DNA from: Sphingobium sp. OAS761
Lineage (GTDB): Bacteria > Pseudomonadota > Alphaproteobacteria > Sphingomonadales > Sphingomonadaceae
DNA length: 64,000 nucleotides
Reading direction: 5' to 3'
Assembly: GCF_024168485.1 (NCBI RefSeq)
Contig: NZ_JALJVY010000017.1
Coordinates: 1-64,000 of the forward strand
In this document: positions 38,104-47,397 of the stretch, piece by piece
How the letters are laid out: each line of letters opens with the position of its first letter
How positions within the stretch are numbered: the stretch's first letter is position 1
Notes under the pieces: model-generated
The model's database searches: none
Seen by the model: the letters and a program-made list of their open reading frames with translations, nothing else
What the model was told of the DNA's origin: nothing
Program-made: the position numbers and the translations under genes

Positions 38104-38154
38104 GGGACAATATTGCGCGGCAACAACGAAATTGCGCCCGGGACCGTTTGTCCC
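38104..38154. promoter_or_regulatory. nested inverted and direct repeats between divergent genes
   Basis: A perfect inverted repeat (GGGACAA 38104-38110, TTGTCCC 38148-38154) encloses two direct copies of ATTGCGC (38112-38118 and 38131-38137, 19 nt apart). It lies between poxB (left) and the DUF2946-like gene (right), where a regulator would be expected to bind. The regulator is unknown. Confidence 0.45.
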
Positions 38155-38189
38155 ATGGACAACGAAATCCTGCATGCTAAGTCCGCGCC

Positions 38190-38582
38190 ATGACCGGGGG
38201 GATCAGGCAGTCGCGAGGGTTACGGCGCATATTCGCGCTTGCCTTGCTGTGCGTGCTCGCCGTTCGGATCGCCGTCCCGACTGGCTTCATGCCCACCCAG
38301 ACGATCCACGGTGTCGTCATATCGCTATGTACGGGGCAGGGCGCGGTGCAGATGGTCCTGCCGGTCAAAGGGCAGGACAAGCCGGATCATTCCGACCAGA
38401 CCAAGGATTGCCCGTTCGCCGCCGGGATCGGTGGCCCGCTGATGCACCCGACGGCAGCGCCGCCGGCTGCGAGCGTTGCTCTCGAACTTCCCGTCATGCT
38501 CAGCCGTGCGATCGCGGACCTGACCGTCCATCGGCTCGCGGCGCCCCCGCCCCCTTCCCACGCGCCGCCACCCGACGCCTGA
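38190..38582 (+). CDS. small exported DUF2946-like protein
   Basis: A 130-residue protein with one N-terminal hydrophobic segment (IFALALLCVLAVRIAVPTGFMP) and a Cys/His/Pro-containing periplasmic part (DHSDQTKDCPFA, PPPPSHAPPPD). The pattern R-x-A-V-P-x-G-F-M-P before a short cysteine-containing loop resembles DUF2946, found next to metal-related TonB receptors. It lies directly upstream of the TonB receptor gene, so a metal role is inferred from context. Confidence 0.55.
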   Translation: MTGGIRQSRGLRRIFALALLCVLAVRIAVPTGFMPTQTIHGVVISLCTGQGAVQMVLPVKGQDKPDHSDQTKDCPFAAGIGGPLMHPTAAPPAASVALELPVMLSRAIADLTVHRLAAPPPPSHAPPPDA

Positions 38583-38790
38583 ACGGGTCGCGCGGCGATA
38601 CCGGCAGATGCCGGCCACAAACCGACGACGCATAATATCGCGCCCTGATACGCCGCCCTGAATCGGGCGGTGCCGACAGACCCCCACGCGACCCGATCCC
38701 TTCCGAGCCCGGCCGTCCGCCCGTGCCGCCACGCGCTGGCTGCACAGGCGGATGCCGGTCCGCATCCATTCAGGACAATCGAGGCCGATC

Positions 38791-40812
38791 GTGAACCATT
38801 TTCCACTGCTTGCCGCCGTATCACTTGGCGCGGCTTCACCCGCCATGGCGCAAGTTCCCGCTTTCTCCGAAGGACAGGACACCAGCTTTTCGGTGGGTGA
38901 TCCCATCATCGTCACCGCGCACGGCATGGCTGGCGATGCTACCGCCATCATCACGTCGATCGACCGGCTGGGCGGCGATGTCGCCCAGAATGCCAACGTC
39001 AATTACGCCTGGGAACTGATCGGACGCCTGCCGGGCGTCATGCTGACCAATTTCAACCAGGGGACGACCAGCGGCAAATTTTCATTCCGCGGGTTCAATG
39101 GCGAGGGCGAGATCAATGCGGTCAAGCTGCTGATCGACGGCATTCCGTCCAACAGCAATGACGGCAACATGCCCTTCATCGACAGCATCTTTCCACTCGA
39201 CATTGCCGGAGTGGATGTCGTGCGCGGCACGTCCGATCCGCGTTACGGGCTGCACAATATCGCGGGCAACGCAAACATCGTCACCCGGATCGGCGGCACA
39301 TATCTGGACGTCAGGACGTCGGCGGGCAGCTATGCGACGCGGGAAGGCCAGCTGTCCGCAGGGTTGGAGCGCGGCCGGCTGAGCCAGAATTACCTGATCG
39401 CCTATCGCCGTTCGGGCGCGTATCGCGATCATGCCGATCTGAACCGGCTGAGCCTGGCGGGCAAATGGTTCTACCAGCTTTCCGACGATGTGCGGATCGG
39501 CGCCATCGCCCGCTATTATCGCGGGCAAGCGCAGGAACCGGGCTATCTGACACGGGAGGATTCGCGGGCGCACCCGACCATGACGAACGCCTACAACGCA
39601 ACCGATGGCGATGCACGGCGAACGCAGCAATATAGCCTGCATCTCGATGCGGACCTGAGCGACCGGCTGGCACTGTCGGCGAAGGCCTATGTCAACCGCC
39701 TGCGCGACGACCGATACGTCAAATTTTCCGCCCAGGCATCGCAACAGCGCCGGGTAACGAACGAAGATCAATGGGGCGCGCTGGCCGCGCTTCATTATCA
39801 CGCCGACATTGGCGGCGTGCCTGTCATGCTGGAGGCGGGCGGCGACTATCAGGATCAGGACAATGTGTCACTGCGTTACCTGTCTTCGGCACGCATATCC
39901 ATCAGCCAGACCCGCGATCAGGCTTTCACCCTGCGCGCCGGCGGGATCTACGCCCAGGCGATCATCAGGCCGGCGTCCTGGCTGACGATAACGCCCGCCT
40001 ACCGGGTCGACTGGGTCGGCGGCCGTTTCCACAACCGGCTGGCCGGCACGGATGCGCCGGTCAACGATTATGGCGCGATCAGGCAACCCAAGATGAGCCT
40101 GTCCGTCACGCCGGCCGAAAGCTGGACGCTCTACGGAAACTGGGGGCGCACCTTTCAGATCGGAGTCGGGTCGGGTGCCTATCTCATCCCGCCGCGTCAG
40201 GTCGACCTCGCCCCGTCGATCAACGAAGGGTGGGAAGCCGGCGTCAAATATGCGCTGGGCCGGACGGTCGAGGCGCGCGTCGCGATATGGCAGCAAAAGG
40301 CCACGGGCGAGATCAAGCGGCGACTGAACGATCCGTTGGGCGACAGCGAAAATCTGGGTGCGACGCGGCGGCGCGGTATCGACGTGCAGGCGAGCGCGAA
40401 GCCTGTTTCCGGCCTCAGCTTCTGGGGCGCGGTTTCGCATCAGAGGGCGGTGATAGTCACCCCCGATCCGGCTACGCCGCAATATCGGGGCAACGCCATC
40501 GACCATGTGCCGCAATGGATATTTTCGGGCGGCGTCGATGTCACGCCAGTCAAAAATCTGCGCCTTTCGCTCTGGGCAGGCGGCCAGTCAGCCTACGCGC
40601 TGACCAGTGCCAATGCGCAGGGACGCTGGGGCGACTATGCCACGGTCAATGCAGAAGCCGCCTGGCAAGCGACGCCGCAGGCGGAACTGTCACTTTCGGC
40701 ACGGAACATCACCGATACCTATTATGAATATGTGTGGTGGGACGGGGCGCAGACGCTGCACAGTCCGGCGGACGGGGCGAACATGACCATCGCCATCCGC
40801 CTGCGCTTCTGA
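38791..40812 (+). CDS. TonB-dependent receptor
   Basis: A 673-residue outer-membrane receptor. The GTG at 38791, with GAGG six nt upstream (38781-38784), gives a proper signal peptide (HFPLLAAVSLGAASPAMA); the next upstream start does not. A TonB box-like DPIIVTAHG lies near residue 40. The plug domain contains YAWELIGRLPGVMLTN and FRGFNGEGEINAVKLLIDG. The beta-barrel ends in the canonical C-terminal phenylalanine (IAIRLRF). Followed at 2 nt by a PepSY-TM gene, suggesting iron or copper chelate uptake. Confidence 0.9.
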   Translation: MNHFPLLAAVSLGAASPAMAQVPAFSEGQDTSFSVGDPIIVTAHGMAGDATAIITSIDRLGGDVAQNANVNYAWELIGRLPGVMLTNFNQGTTSGKFSFRGFNGEGEINAVKLLIDGIPSNSNDGNMPFIDSIFPLDIAGVDVVRGTSDPRYGLHNIAGNANIVTRIGGTYLDVRTSAGSYATREGQLSAGLERGRLSQNYLIAYRRSGAYRDHADLNRLSLAGKWFYQLSDDVRIGAIARYYRGQAQEPGYLTREDSRAHPTMTNAYNATDGDARRTQQYSLHLDADLSDRLALSAKAYVNRLRDDRYVKFSAQASQQRRVTNEDQWGALAALHYHADIGGVPVMLEAGGDYQDQDNVSLRYLSSARISISQTRDQAFTLRAGGIYAQAIIRPASWLTITPAYRVDWVGGRFHNRLAGTDAPVNDYGAIRQPKMSLSVTPAESWTLYGNWGRTFQIGVGSGAYLIPPRQVDLAPSINEGWEAGVKYALGRTVEARVAIWQQKATGEIKRRLNDPLGDSENLGATRRRGIDVQASAKPVSGLSFWGAVSHQRAVIVTPDPATPQYRGNAIDHVPQWIFSGGVDVTPVKNLRLSLWAGGQSAYALTSANAQGRWGDYATVNAEAAWQATPQAELSLSARNITDTYYEYVWWDGAQTLHSPADGANMTIAIRLRF

Positions 40813-40814
40813 CC

Positions 40815-41954
40815 ATGGCAGGGCACGCCCGGCGCCTGTGGCGGTCGATCCATCTGTGGCTTGGCCTGACGGTCGGGCTGTTGTTCGTGCTGCTCGGCCT
40901 GACCGGATCGGCGCTGGTTTTCTATGTGGAGATCGACGCCCTGCTCCACCCCGCCACGCAGGTGGAAAGCAGCGCGCCCGCACCGGACTGGTCGTCCCAG
41001 GCATGGGACCGGGCGCTTGCCACCGTACGAACGCAATGGCCGCAGGACCGGGGGGCATGGCGGTTCGAGGCGTCGGACAAGCCGGGCGCGATCCACGCGC
41101 GCTACTATCCGCCGAGGCGAAGCGCCGGCACCCCGATGGCCGCCGTCCGCATGCTGTGGCTGTCGCCCGACGGGGAGCGGGTGCTGAGGCAGGATAGATG
41201 GGGCGCCTATGCCATGACCTGGCTCTACGACCTGCACATGGAGTTGCTGACGGGCGAGACCGGGCGCAGGTTCGTCGGCTGGTCCGGCATAGCCATGCTG
41301 ATGTTGCTGGCCAGCGGGCTGGCCGCATGGTGGCCGCGCGGTAGCTGGCGCAAGGCGATTGCGTTCAAGCGTCACGCCGTGCCGATCCGGCGGCTGCACG
41401 ACCTGCACAAGCTGACGGGCCTGGGCAGCGGTGCGCTGCTGCTCGTCCTGACGCTCACCGGGGTGATGCTGGCGCTGCCTTCGGAAAGCAACTGGGTGCT
41501 TGGCCGCATGATCGCGCCCGTCGACCATGTCCCGATGCCGCAGGTGCGATCCGAAGGCCGGCAACCGATCAGCATTCGTCAGGCGCTGGCGGTCGCGCAC
41601 CATGCACTGCCCCAGGCACGTCTCGCGTGGATCGAAGCCCCCGGCCCGACCGGCGGCGCCTTTCGCATTCGCGTGCAGGTGCCGGGCGATCCCAGCCGCC
41701 GCTTTCCGCACAGCTATGTTCATGTCGATCCCTATTCGGGCGCGGTCCTGGCCGTGCTCGATGCACGCAGGGGGAATGCGGCGACGACCATCAACAACTG
41801 GCTGCATCCGCTGCACGACGCATCCATAGGCGGCCTGTCGACGCGTATCCTGGCATGCCTTGCAGGACTGGCGCCCGCAGCCCTGTTCCTGAGCGGCGTG
41901 TTGCGCTGGCGGCGGCGGATCGCAGCGCGGCGGCGCGGTCCAACAGCAGATTGA
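40815..41954 (+). CDS. PepSY-associated transmembrane protein (putative ferric/metal-chelate reductase)
   Basis: A 379-residue inner-membrane protein with the PepSY_TM plan. A first helix (LGLTVGLLFVLLGLTGSALVFYVEID) is followed by periplasmic PepSY-like parts and three more helices (IAMLMLLASGLAAWWPRG, LLLVLTLTGVMLALP, ACLAGLAPAALFLSGVLRW). Conserved histidines that may bind haem are in SIHLWLGL, DLHMELL and LHDLHKLTG. Coupled to the TonB receptor (starts 2 nt after its stop). The substrate is inferred, not shown. Confidence 0.82.
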   Translation: MAGHARRLWRSIHLWLGLTVGLLFVLLGLTGSALVFYVEIDALLHPATQVESSAPAPDWSSQAWDRALATVRTQWPQDRGAWRFEASDKPGAIHARYYPPRRSAGTPMAAVRMLWLSPDGERVLRQDRWGAYAMTWLYDLHMELLTGETGRRFVGWSGIAMLMLLASGLAAWWPRGSWRKAIAFKRHAVPIRRLHDLHKLTGLGSGALLLVLTLTGVMLALPSESNWVLGRMIAPVDHVPMPQVRSEGRQPISIRQALAVAHHALPQARLAWIEAPGPTGGAFRIRVQVPGDPSRRFPHSYVHVDPYSGAVLAVLDARRGNAATTINNWLHPLHDASIGGLSTRILACLAGLAPAALFLSGVLRWRRRIAARRRGPTAD

Positions 41955-41992
41955 TGCGCCCCGCACCGTGAACACGGCCGGACGATGCCCCC

Positions 41993-43327
41993 TCAGCGAC
42001 CGCGATCGAACGGGTCTCCATGCAGCGAGCGCCCCGCCGTTTCGGGCATGAAGCGCAGCGCGATCAGGCCGATGACGCACGCGACGACCATGTAATAGGC
42101 CGGCATCAGCTCATTGCCCGTCAATCCGATCAGGCCGCTGCCGATGGCCGGTGCGGTGCCGCCGAACAACGAGGTCGAGACATTGTAAGCGATCGCGAAG
42201 CCGGCGAAACGCACCGATGTCGGGAACAGCGCCGGAAAGGTGGCCGAAATCGTCGCGAGCTGCGGCACATATAGCAAGCCCAGCAGAATGAAGCCCGTAA
42301 TCGCCCCGGCCAGCCCCGTGGCCATCAGCATGTAGAGCGGCACCACGGCGACGATCAGGCCGATCAGGGACAGGCGCCACATCGCGCGGCGGCCGATCCG
42401 GTCGGACAGATGGCCCGCGAAAGGCAGGAACAGCATCATGAACAGCATGCCGATCAGCGGCACGGTCAGTGCCTCGTCAGGCGACAGGCCTATACGCCGC
42501 TGAAGATAGGTGGGCATATAGCTGAGCAGTGTATAGTTCACCACGTTGAGCGCCACGACGAGGCCGCCCACGACCAGCATCGGCCGCCAGTGCCGGCGCA
42601 TCATGTCCCTCATCGCCGGGGCATGGGCGTGATCACGGGCTTGGCCGTCCTCGCGGAACACGGGCGTATCCTCCATCCGCGCACGCAGATACATGCCGAT
42701 CAGCCCCATGGGCGCCGCCACGAAGAAGGGTATGCGCCAGCCCCAGTCGTGCATCGCAGCATCACCAAGCAGCAGGGAGAAGATCAGCATCAGCCCCGCG
42801 CCGAAGGAAAATCCCGCGAGCGTGCCGAATTCCAGAAAGCTGCCATAGAAGCCACGCCGGTCGTCGGGCGCATATTCGGCCATGAAGGTCGCCGCCCCGC
42901 CATATTCGCCGCCGGTGGAAAAGCCCTGCACCATGCGCAACAGGATCAGCAGCGTCGGCGCCCACAGGCCGATGCTGGCATGGGACGGGATCAGGCCCAC
43001 GGCCAGTGTAGCCCCCGACATCAGCAATATGGTCAGCGCCAGCACAGACTTTCTCCCCATGCGATCGCCCAACGGCCCCCAGAAAAGGCCGCCAAGGGGT
43101 CGGACGAGGAAAGAGATGGCGAAGGTCGCAAGCGCGAACAGCACGGCGTCGTCGACGTCGCCCGGAAAGAGCGCGGCGGAAATATAGGTCACGCCATAGG
43201 CATAGATGCCATAGTCGAACCATTCGGTCGCATTGCCCAGTGCCGAGGCCGCGATCGCGCGGCGCAACGTCGATGGGTCGACCGCCGATGAAGCAACCGG
43301 CGGCGCGGCGATGATGTCATCCGTCAT
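41993..43327 (-). CDS. MFS transporter, metabolite:H+ symporter (MHS/ProP-type)
   Basis: A 444-residue 12-helix transporter with the MHS N-terminal motif GNATEWFDYGIYAYG and RPLGGLFWGPLGDRMGRK. Members include the ProP glycine-betaine/proline symporter. It is the last gene of the minus-strand group beginning at ectA, overlapping the preceding MFS gene by 4 nt, so a role in uptake or recapture of ectoine-type solutes is plausible but unproven. Confidence 0.85.
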   Translation of the reverse strand: MTDDIIAAPPVASSAVDPSTLRRAIAASALGNATEWFDYGIYAYGVTYISAALFPGDVDDAVLFALATFAISFLVRPLGGLFWGPLGDRMGRKSVLALTILLMSGATLAVGLIPSHASIGLWAPTLLILLRMVQGFSTGGEYGGAATFMAEYAPDDRRGFYGSFLEFGTLAGFSFGAGLMLIFSLLLGDAAMHDWGWRIPFFVAAPMGLIGMYLRARMEDTPVFREDGQARDHAHAPAMRDMMRRHWRPMLVVGGLVVALNVVNYTLLSYMPTYLQRRIGLSPDEALTVPLIGMLFMMLFLPFAGHLSDRIGRRAMWRLSLIGLIVAVVPLYMLMATGLAGAITGFILLGLLYVPQLATISATFPALFPTSVRFAGFAIAYNVSTSLFGGTAPAIGSGLIGLTGNELMPAYYMVVACVIGLIALRFMPETAGRSLHGDPFDRGR

Positions 43328-44559
43328 GTCGTATCTCCATCGGCGGTATTGGGATCAAGCAGCGACGCCATGGGCGTGGTACGCGGGACGATCTGGAAAT
43401 CCTGCTGCTCGGGCGCCGGGACGGGCGCGCTCGCAGCCTGCCGCCACAGCCCGAACCCCAGCGTCCCGCCCGCGCAGAGGGCGATGAAGAGGAACAGGCC
43501 GCCGCTGCCTGCCGCGGTCATCGCCGCTGCGGCGCCCGTCGGTCCAAGGGCCGCACCGACGGAATAGAGCAGCACCAACCGCCCGCTCGCGGCGACCCGT
43601 TCGCTGGCCAGCAGGCGGTCGTTGCAATGCGCCACGCACAAAGGATAGAGCGCAAAGCTCAGCCCGCCGAACAATGCTCCGAGCGCCAGCAGCGGCAAGC
43701 CCCCTGCCCGTAGCAGGGCGAGCCCGACGCTGACGGCCAGGGTCGCGCCAAAGCTGCCGACGATGACCACGCGCCGGTCATAGCGGTCCGACAGCCGGCC
43801 CAACGGCCATTGCATCGCGACGCCCCCCAGGATCACGATCATCATGAAGCTGGCCGTCGCACCGAGGTTGAGGCCGAGGCGGCGGACATGGACCGCGGCA
43901 AGGCCATAGAAGGCCCCGAGCATCAGACCCGTCGCGACGGCGCCGACGACGCCGAGGGGCGAGGCGCGGTATAGCGCGCGGATCGAAAAGGCGCCGGCCT
44001 CCACCGGCAGCGGGGCGCTGCTGCGCGTCAGGCAAAGCGGGATGATCGCCAGCGAGATCAGAATGGACGCGATCTGGAACGGTATGGCCGGCACATGGCC
44101 GCTGGCGCCCAGCAGAAGCTGCCCCACCGCCTGCCCGGAATAGAGCGCGACCATATAGGCCGCCAGAATGCTACCGCGCGTGTCGCTGTCCGCACGGTCG
44201 TTGAGCCAGCTTTCCAGACAGATGAATACCCCCGCCACGCAGATGCCGTCGATCAGGCGCAGCGCCGCCCAGGGCAGGGGATGATTGAGCAGCACGTAAG
44301 ACAATGTGCTGGCCGACAGCAGCGCGACGAACGCGGCGAAGGCGCGAATATGCCCCACCCGTCGCACGATGTCGCCGGCACGCAGGGCGCCGAGCACCAG
44401 GCCCCCGAAATAGGCGGTCGCGACCGCGCCGATCGCCATGGTGCCCGCCCCTGCCCGTTCCAGCCGCAGGCTGATGAGCGTTGCCAGAAAGCCGCTGCCC
44501 GCCATCAGCATGAAGATGGCGAGCAGCAGGCTGCGAACGGGGCGGATGGCGGCGATCAT
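43324..44559 (-). CDS. MFS transporter (YcaD-like)
   Basis: A 411-residue 12-helix transporter of the YcaD branch (LAIFMLMAGSGFLATLISLRLE, ICLESWLNDRADSDTRG, PLGRLSDRYDRR). It begins 24 nt after the aspartokinase stop and overlaps the MHS-type gene by 4 nt. Substrate unknown; by context it may export or handle ectoines. Confidence 0.82.
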   Translation of the reverse strand: MIAAIRPVRSLLLAIFMLMAGSGFLATLISLRLERAGAGTMAIGAVATAYFGGLVLGALRAGDIVRRVGHIRAFAAFVALLSASTLSYVLLNHPLPWAALRLIDGICVAGVFICLESWLNDRADSDTRGSILAAYMVALYSGQAVGQLLLGASGHVPAIPFQIASILISLAIIPLCLTRSSAPLPVEAGAFSIRALYRASPLGVVGAVATGLMLGAFYGLAAVHVRRLGLNLGATASFMMIVILGGVAMQWPLGRLSDRYDRRVVIVGSFGATLAVSVGLALLRAGGLPLLALGALFGGLSFALYPLCVAHCNDRLLASERVAASGRLVLLYSVGAALGPTGAAAAMTAAGSGGLFLFIALCAGGTLGFGLWRQAASAPVPAPEQQDFQIVPRTTPMASLLDPNTADGDTT

Positions 44560-44583
44560 GGGCGAGCCGTACGGTGCGCGGGA

Positions 44584-46029
44584 CTAGGCCGCGCGCCGGC
44601 CCTCCGCCGCGGGTTCATCTTCTTCTTCGACCAGCGCGCGATGCAGTGCGCCGATCGCGGCATCATAATGACCGGTATCGACGATGAATTGCACGTCTAC
44701 ATTGCGGATCTGATGCTGCATCGCGATCACGTCGATGCCGGCCGCACCCAGCGCACGGAGCGCATCCGGCATGAGCCCTGGCCGCGAGATGTCGCTGCCG
44801 ATCACCGACACGATGGCCACCGGATGGGCGGAGATCGCCGCGTCTGGATAGCGATCCTGCAAATCGGCGATGATCCGCTTCACCTTTACCGCTTCCGCCG
44901 AAAGATAATGGGTGATGGTGTTGGCATTCGACGCTTTGCTGACGATCCAAGCGCCATGCCGGGTCAGCGCATCCAGAATGGCGGCGTCGTAGCCCTTCAC
45001 GCCCACCATGTCCTGTTCGAAAAACTGGAGCGCCTGCGCATGACGGATGCCGGTCACGATCTCCACGCGCGGGCTTTCGGACACATAATCGCCGCAGATC
45101 AGCGTGCCACCATCTTCCCGGTCGAATGTGTTGCGCACGCGCAGCGGAATGTCTGTCTGCCTCAGGCCCCTGCCCGCACCGGGATGGATCGCTTCCATGC
45201 CCAGATTGGCAAGCTGGTCGGCCACATCATAGTTGGTGCGACCGATCTTGCGGGCCTTGTCGGTGCCGACCAGTTTCGGATCGGCGCTCGACAGGTGGAA
45301 CTCCTTGTGAATGATCGCCTCGCGTGCGCCGGTGAGGACCGCGATGCGCGAAAAGGTCATTTCCGAATAGCCGCGCGCATAGCGCCGGACCATACCCTCG
45401 CTGCAACCGGCATAGCCGGTCACGATGGGCAGGGTCGTTGCGAGGTCGATGTCCGCGAATGCCTGTCCGATGCGCTCGTCCAGGCCGCGCATATCCTCCT
45501 GGTCCCACAAGGTCAGGTCGACGAAGTGCGCGTTCACCCCACGGTCCCGCGCCAGCAGGGCCGTCGAATGCGCACTATGCGCTTCGCCCAGGCCCGCGAG
45601 CAATTCGCGAACCGTGACCAACTGCTCCTTGACGCAGAAGCGGCCATGGGCGCGCAGCCGCGCCAGATCGTCGAGGCACGCGGTCACGGCGTCGATGCGC
45701 ATGTCCACGAAGGCATTGGCTTCATTGAGGCTGTCGTTCCGCGCGAACATGCCTTCGTTACGGGCATGCATGGCCTCGCGCACATCCTGCATCGCGTGAC
45801 GCCACCCGTCTGCGCCGTCGTCCGCCACGAAACGGGCATAGACGCCCGGCGTTCCGGACTTCTTGTGCTCCAGCAACAGGTCCGTCATGCCGGCATAGGC
45901 CGACACCACGAACACCCGGTTATACAGGTCCGCGCCCTTGCGGCCGGCGATCAGAACATTGTCGAACAATGTCGCTGTCGCAGCCATGGAAGTACCGCCG
46001 ATCTTTTCGACGCTATGCAAGCCCGTCAT
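44584..46029 (-). CDS. ask: aspartate kinase, ectoine-cluster type
   Basis: A 481-residue aspartokinase that phosphorylates aspartate to supply aspartate semialdehyde. KIGGTSM replaces the usual KFGGTS near the N-terminus. DLTLWDQEDMRGLD and the sugar/ATP region TGYAGCSEGMVRRYARGYSEMTFSR are the conserved catalytic stretches. ACT-like segments at the C-terminus (VSVIGSDISR, VDVQFIVD) are short. The Ask_Ect type lies in ectoine operons and probably has relaxed feedback control. Its ATG overlaps the ectD stop (ATGA). Confidence 0.9.
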   Translation of the reverse strand: MTGLHSVEKIGGTSMAATATLFDNVLIAGRKGADLYNRVFVVSAYAGMTDLLLEHKKSGTPGVYARFVADDGADGWRHAMQDVREAMHARNEGMFARNDSLNEANAFVDMRIDAVTACLDDLARLRAHGRFCVKEQLVTVRELLAGLGEAHSAHSTALLARDRGVNAHFVDLTLWDQEDMRGLDERIGQAFADIDLATTLPIVTGYAGCSEGMVRRYARGYSEMTFSRIAVLTGAREAIIHKEFHLSSADPKLVGTDKARKIGRTNYDVADQLANLGMEAIHPGAGRGLRQTDIPLRVRNTFDREDGGTLICGDYVSESPRVEIVTGIRHAQALQFFEQDMVGVKGYDAAILDALTRHGAWIVSKASNANTITHYLSAEAVKVKRIIADLQDRYPDAAISAHPVAIVSVIGSDISRPGLMPDALRALGAAGIDVIAMQHQIRNVDVQFIVDTGHYDAAIGALHRALVEEEDEPAAEGRRAA

Positions 46030-46946
46030 ACCAGCACCTCCTCTGCCAAACACCCGCGCACCGGTTCAACCGGCTGCGGTTCGCCACGTGCGGCGATGAA
46101 TTCCGGGCGCGGCCTGTCAACACCGAAGGGCGGAGCCAGCCTGTTGCTGACCGCATTATAGACCATGAAGGCGTTGGCGCGCGGAAAGGGCGTGATGTTG
46201 CCGTTAGACCCGTGCATCACGTTGCAATCGAAAATCACGACCGAGCCCGGCTTCCCGGTCGGCGCGACGATGCCGTGCTTGTGCGCGAGTTCCGCCAGGC
46301 TGTCCTCGTCAGGCACGCCATATTCCTGTTTCTTGAGCGACTGGCGATAATGATCCTGCGGCGTTTCGCCCACGCAGGTCAGATAGATTTTGTGACTGCC
46401 CGGTATGAGCATCAGCGGCCCATTATTCGCCGTATTTTCGGCCAGCAGCACCGACATGGACAGCGCGCGCATGCGCGGCATGCCGTCTTCAACATGCCAG
46501 GTTTCGAAATCGCTGTGCCAGTAAAATTCCTTGCCGGTGAAGCCGGGCTTATAGTTGAGCCGCGACTGGTGCAGATAGACCGCATCACCCAGCAGGAATT
46601 GCGCGACGCGGGCCAGCCGCTCATCGGCGGCGAGGCGGGCGATCACATCGCTCTGCGCATGGATTCTGAAAATCGAGCGGACTTCGGTGCCGCCCGGCTC
46701 GGTCACGACCGTCTCTTCCTCCAGCGCCTGCGGGTCGGCCAGCAGCTTGCCGGCCTCGCTCTGGAGGAACGCGACTTCCGCGTCCGAGAAAATATCCTCC
46801 AGGACCAGGAATCCGTCACGGTCGAACCGCTCCGCCTGCTCCCGGCTGACCGGCGCATCCTCGTTCCACTGGCTGTAGACGACGGGATCGAGGCGCGGCA
46901 AAAACTCCGCCACGTCGGCGTGGCGGGACGGGTAGACGTCTGTCAT
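46026..46946 (-). CDS. ectD: ectoine hydroxylase
   Basis: Fe(II)/2-oxoglutarate dioxygenase that converts ectoine to 5-hydroxyectoine. 306 residues with the family signature FYWHSDFETWHVEDGMP (the H-x-D iron pair) near 144-160 and the distal histidine in FDCNVMHGSNGN near 247-258; both are required for iron. PRANAFMVYNAVSN lies beyond. The start is the ATG at 46946 (MTDVYPSRHAD). It sits between ectC and ask and overlaps ask by 4 nt. Confidence 0.95.
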   Translation of the reverse strand: MTDVYPSRHADVAEFLPRLDPVVYSQWNEDAPVSREQAERFDRDGFLVLEDIFSDAEVAFLQSEAGKLLADPQALEEETVVTEPGGTEVRSIFRIHAQSDVIARLAADERLARVAQFLLGDAVYLHQSRLNYKPGFTGKEFYWHSDFETWHVEDGMPRMRALSMSVLLAENTANNGPLMLIPGSHKIYLTCVGETPQDHYRQSLKKQEYGVPDEDSLAELAHKHGIVAPTGKPGSVVIFDCNVMHGSNGNITPFPRANAFMVYNAVSNRLAPPFGVDRPRPEFIAARGEPQPVEPVRGCLAEEVLV

Positions 46947-46970
46947 GGGACTTCCCCCTTTATTCAATCA

Positions 46971-47384
46971 TTAATCGGCAAGCGCAGGCTCGCTCTCGAG
47001 TTCGGGATCGGCCGGATAGGCGCCGCTTTCATCATGCACCTCGTTTCCGGTGACCGGCGGGTTGAATACGCAGGCGCACAGGATGTCGGTTTCCGGGCGG
47101 ACGATATGCTTGTCATGCGCGTTGAGGGCGTACATCACGCCGGCGCCCAGCTTGTGCGTCTCGCCGGTGCCCAGATCCTCGATCGTGCCGTTGCCCTTGA
47201 GCACCAGCACGGCTTCCAGGTGATTCTGGTAGTGCATATGCAGTTCCTCGCCCGCGTACATGGAGGTGACGTGGAAGGAAAAGCCCATGGCGTCGTCTTT
47301 CAGCAGCAGGCGTGCGCTTTCCCAGCCTTTGGACTTCACATTCTTGTCGGACTTGCGGATGTCCTGAAGCTTGCGGATAAACAT
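46971..47384 (-). CDS. ectC: L-ectoine synthase
   Basis: A cupin-fold cyclase closing N-gamma-acetyl-diaminobutyrate to ectoine. 137 residues. Active-site and metal residues lie in [26 protein letters not shown] (His/Glu/Tyr near 46-71) and [11 protein letters not shown]. The ATG at 47384 is the normal family start ([10 protein letters not shown]). A longer open frame upstream runs into ectB and is not needed. Confidence 0.96.
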   Translation of the reverse strand: MFIRKLQDIRKSDKNVKSKGWESARLLLKDDAMGFSFHVTSMYAGEELHMHYQNHLEAVLVLKGNGTIEDLGTGETHKLGAGVMYALNAHDKHIVRPETDILCACVFNPPVTGNEVHDESGAYPADPELESEPALAD

Positions 47385-47397
47385 GTCGGTTTCTTCC

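Noticed and set aside
38583..38790. Cobalamin riboswitch before the TonB receptor
   Set aside because: The B12-box GCCACTG and the expected arms are not found; only scattered GC-rich stems.
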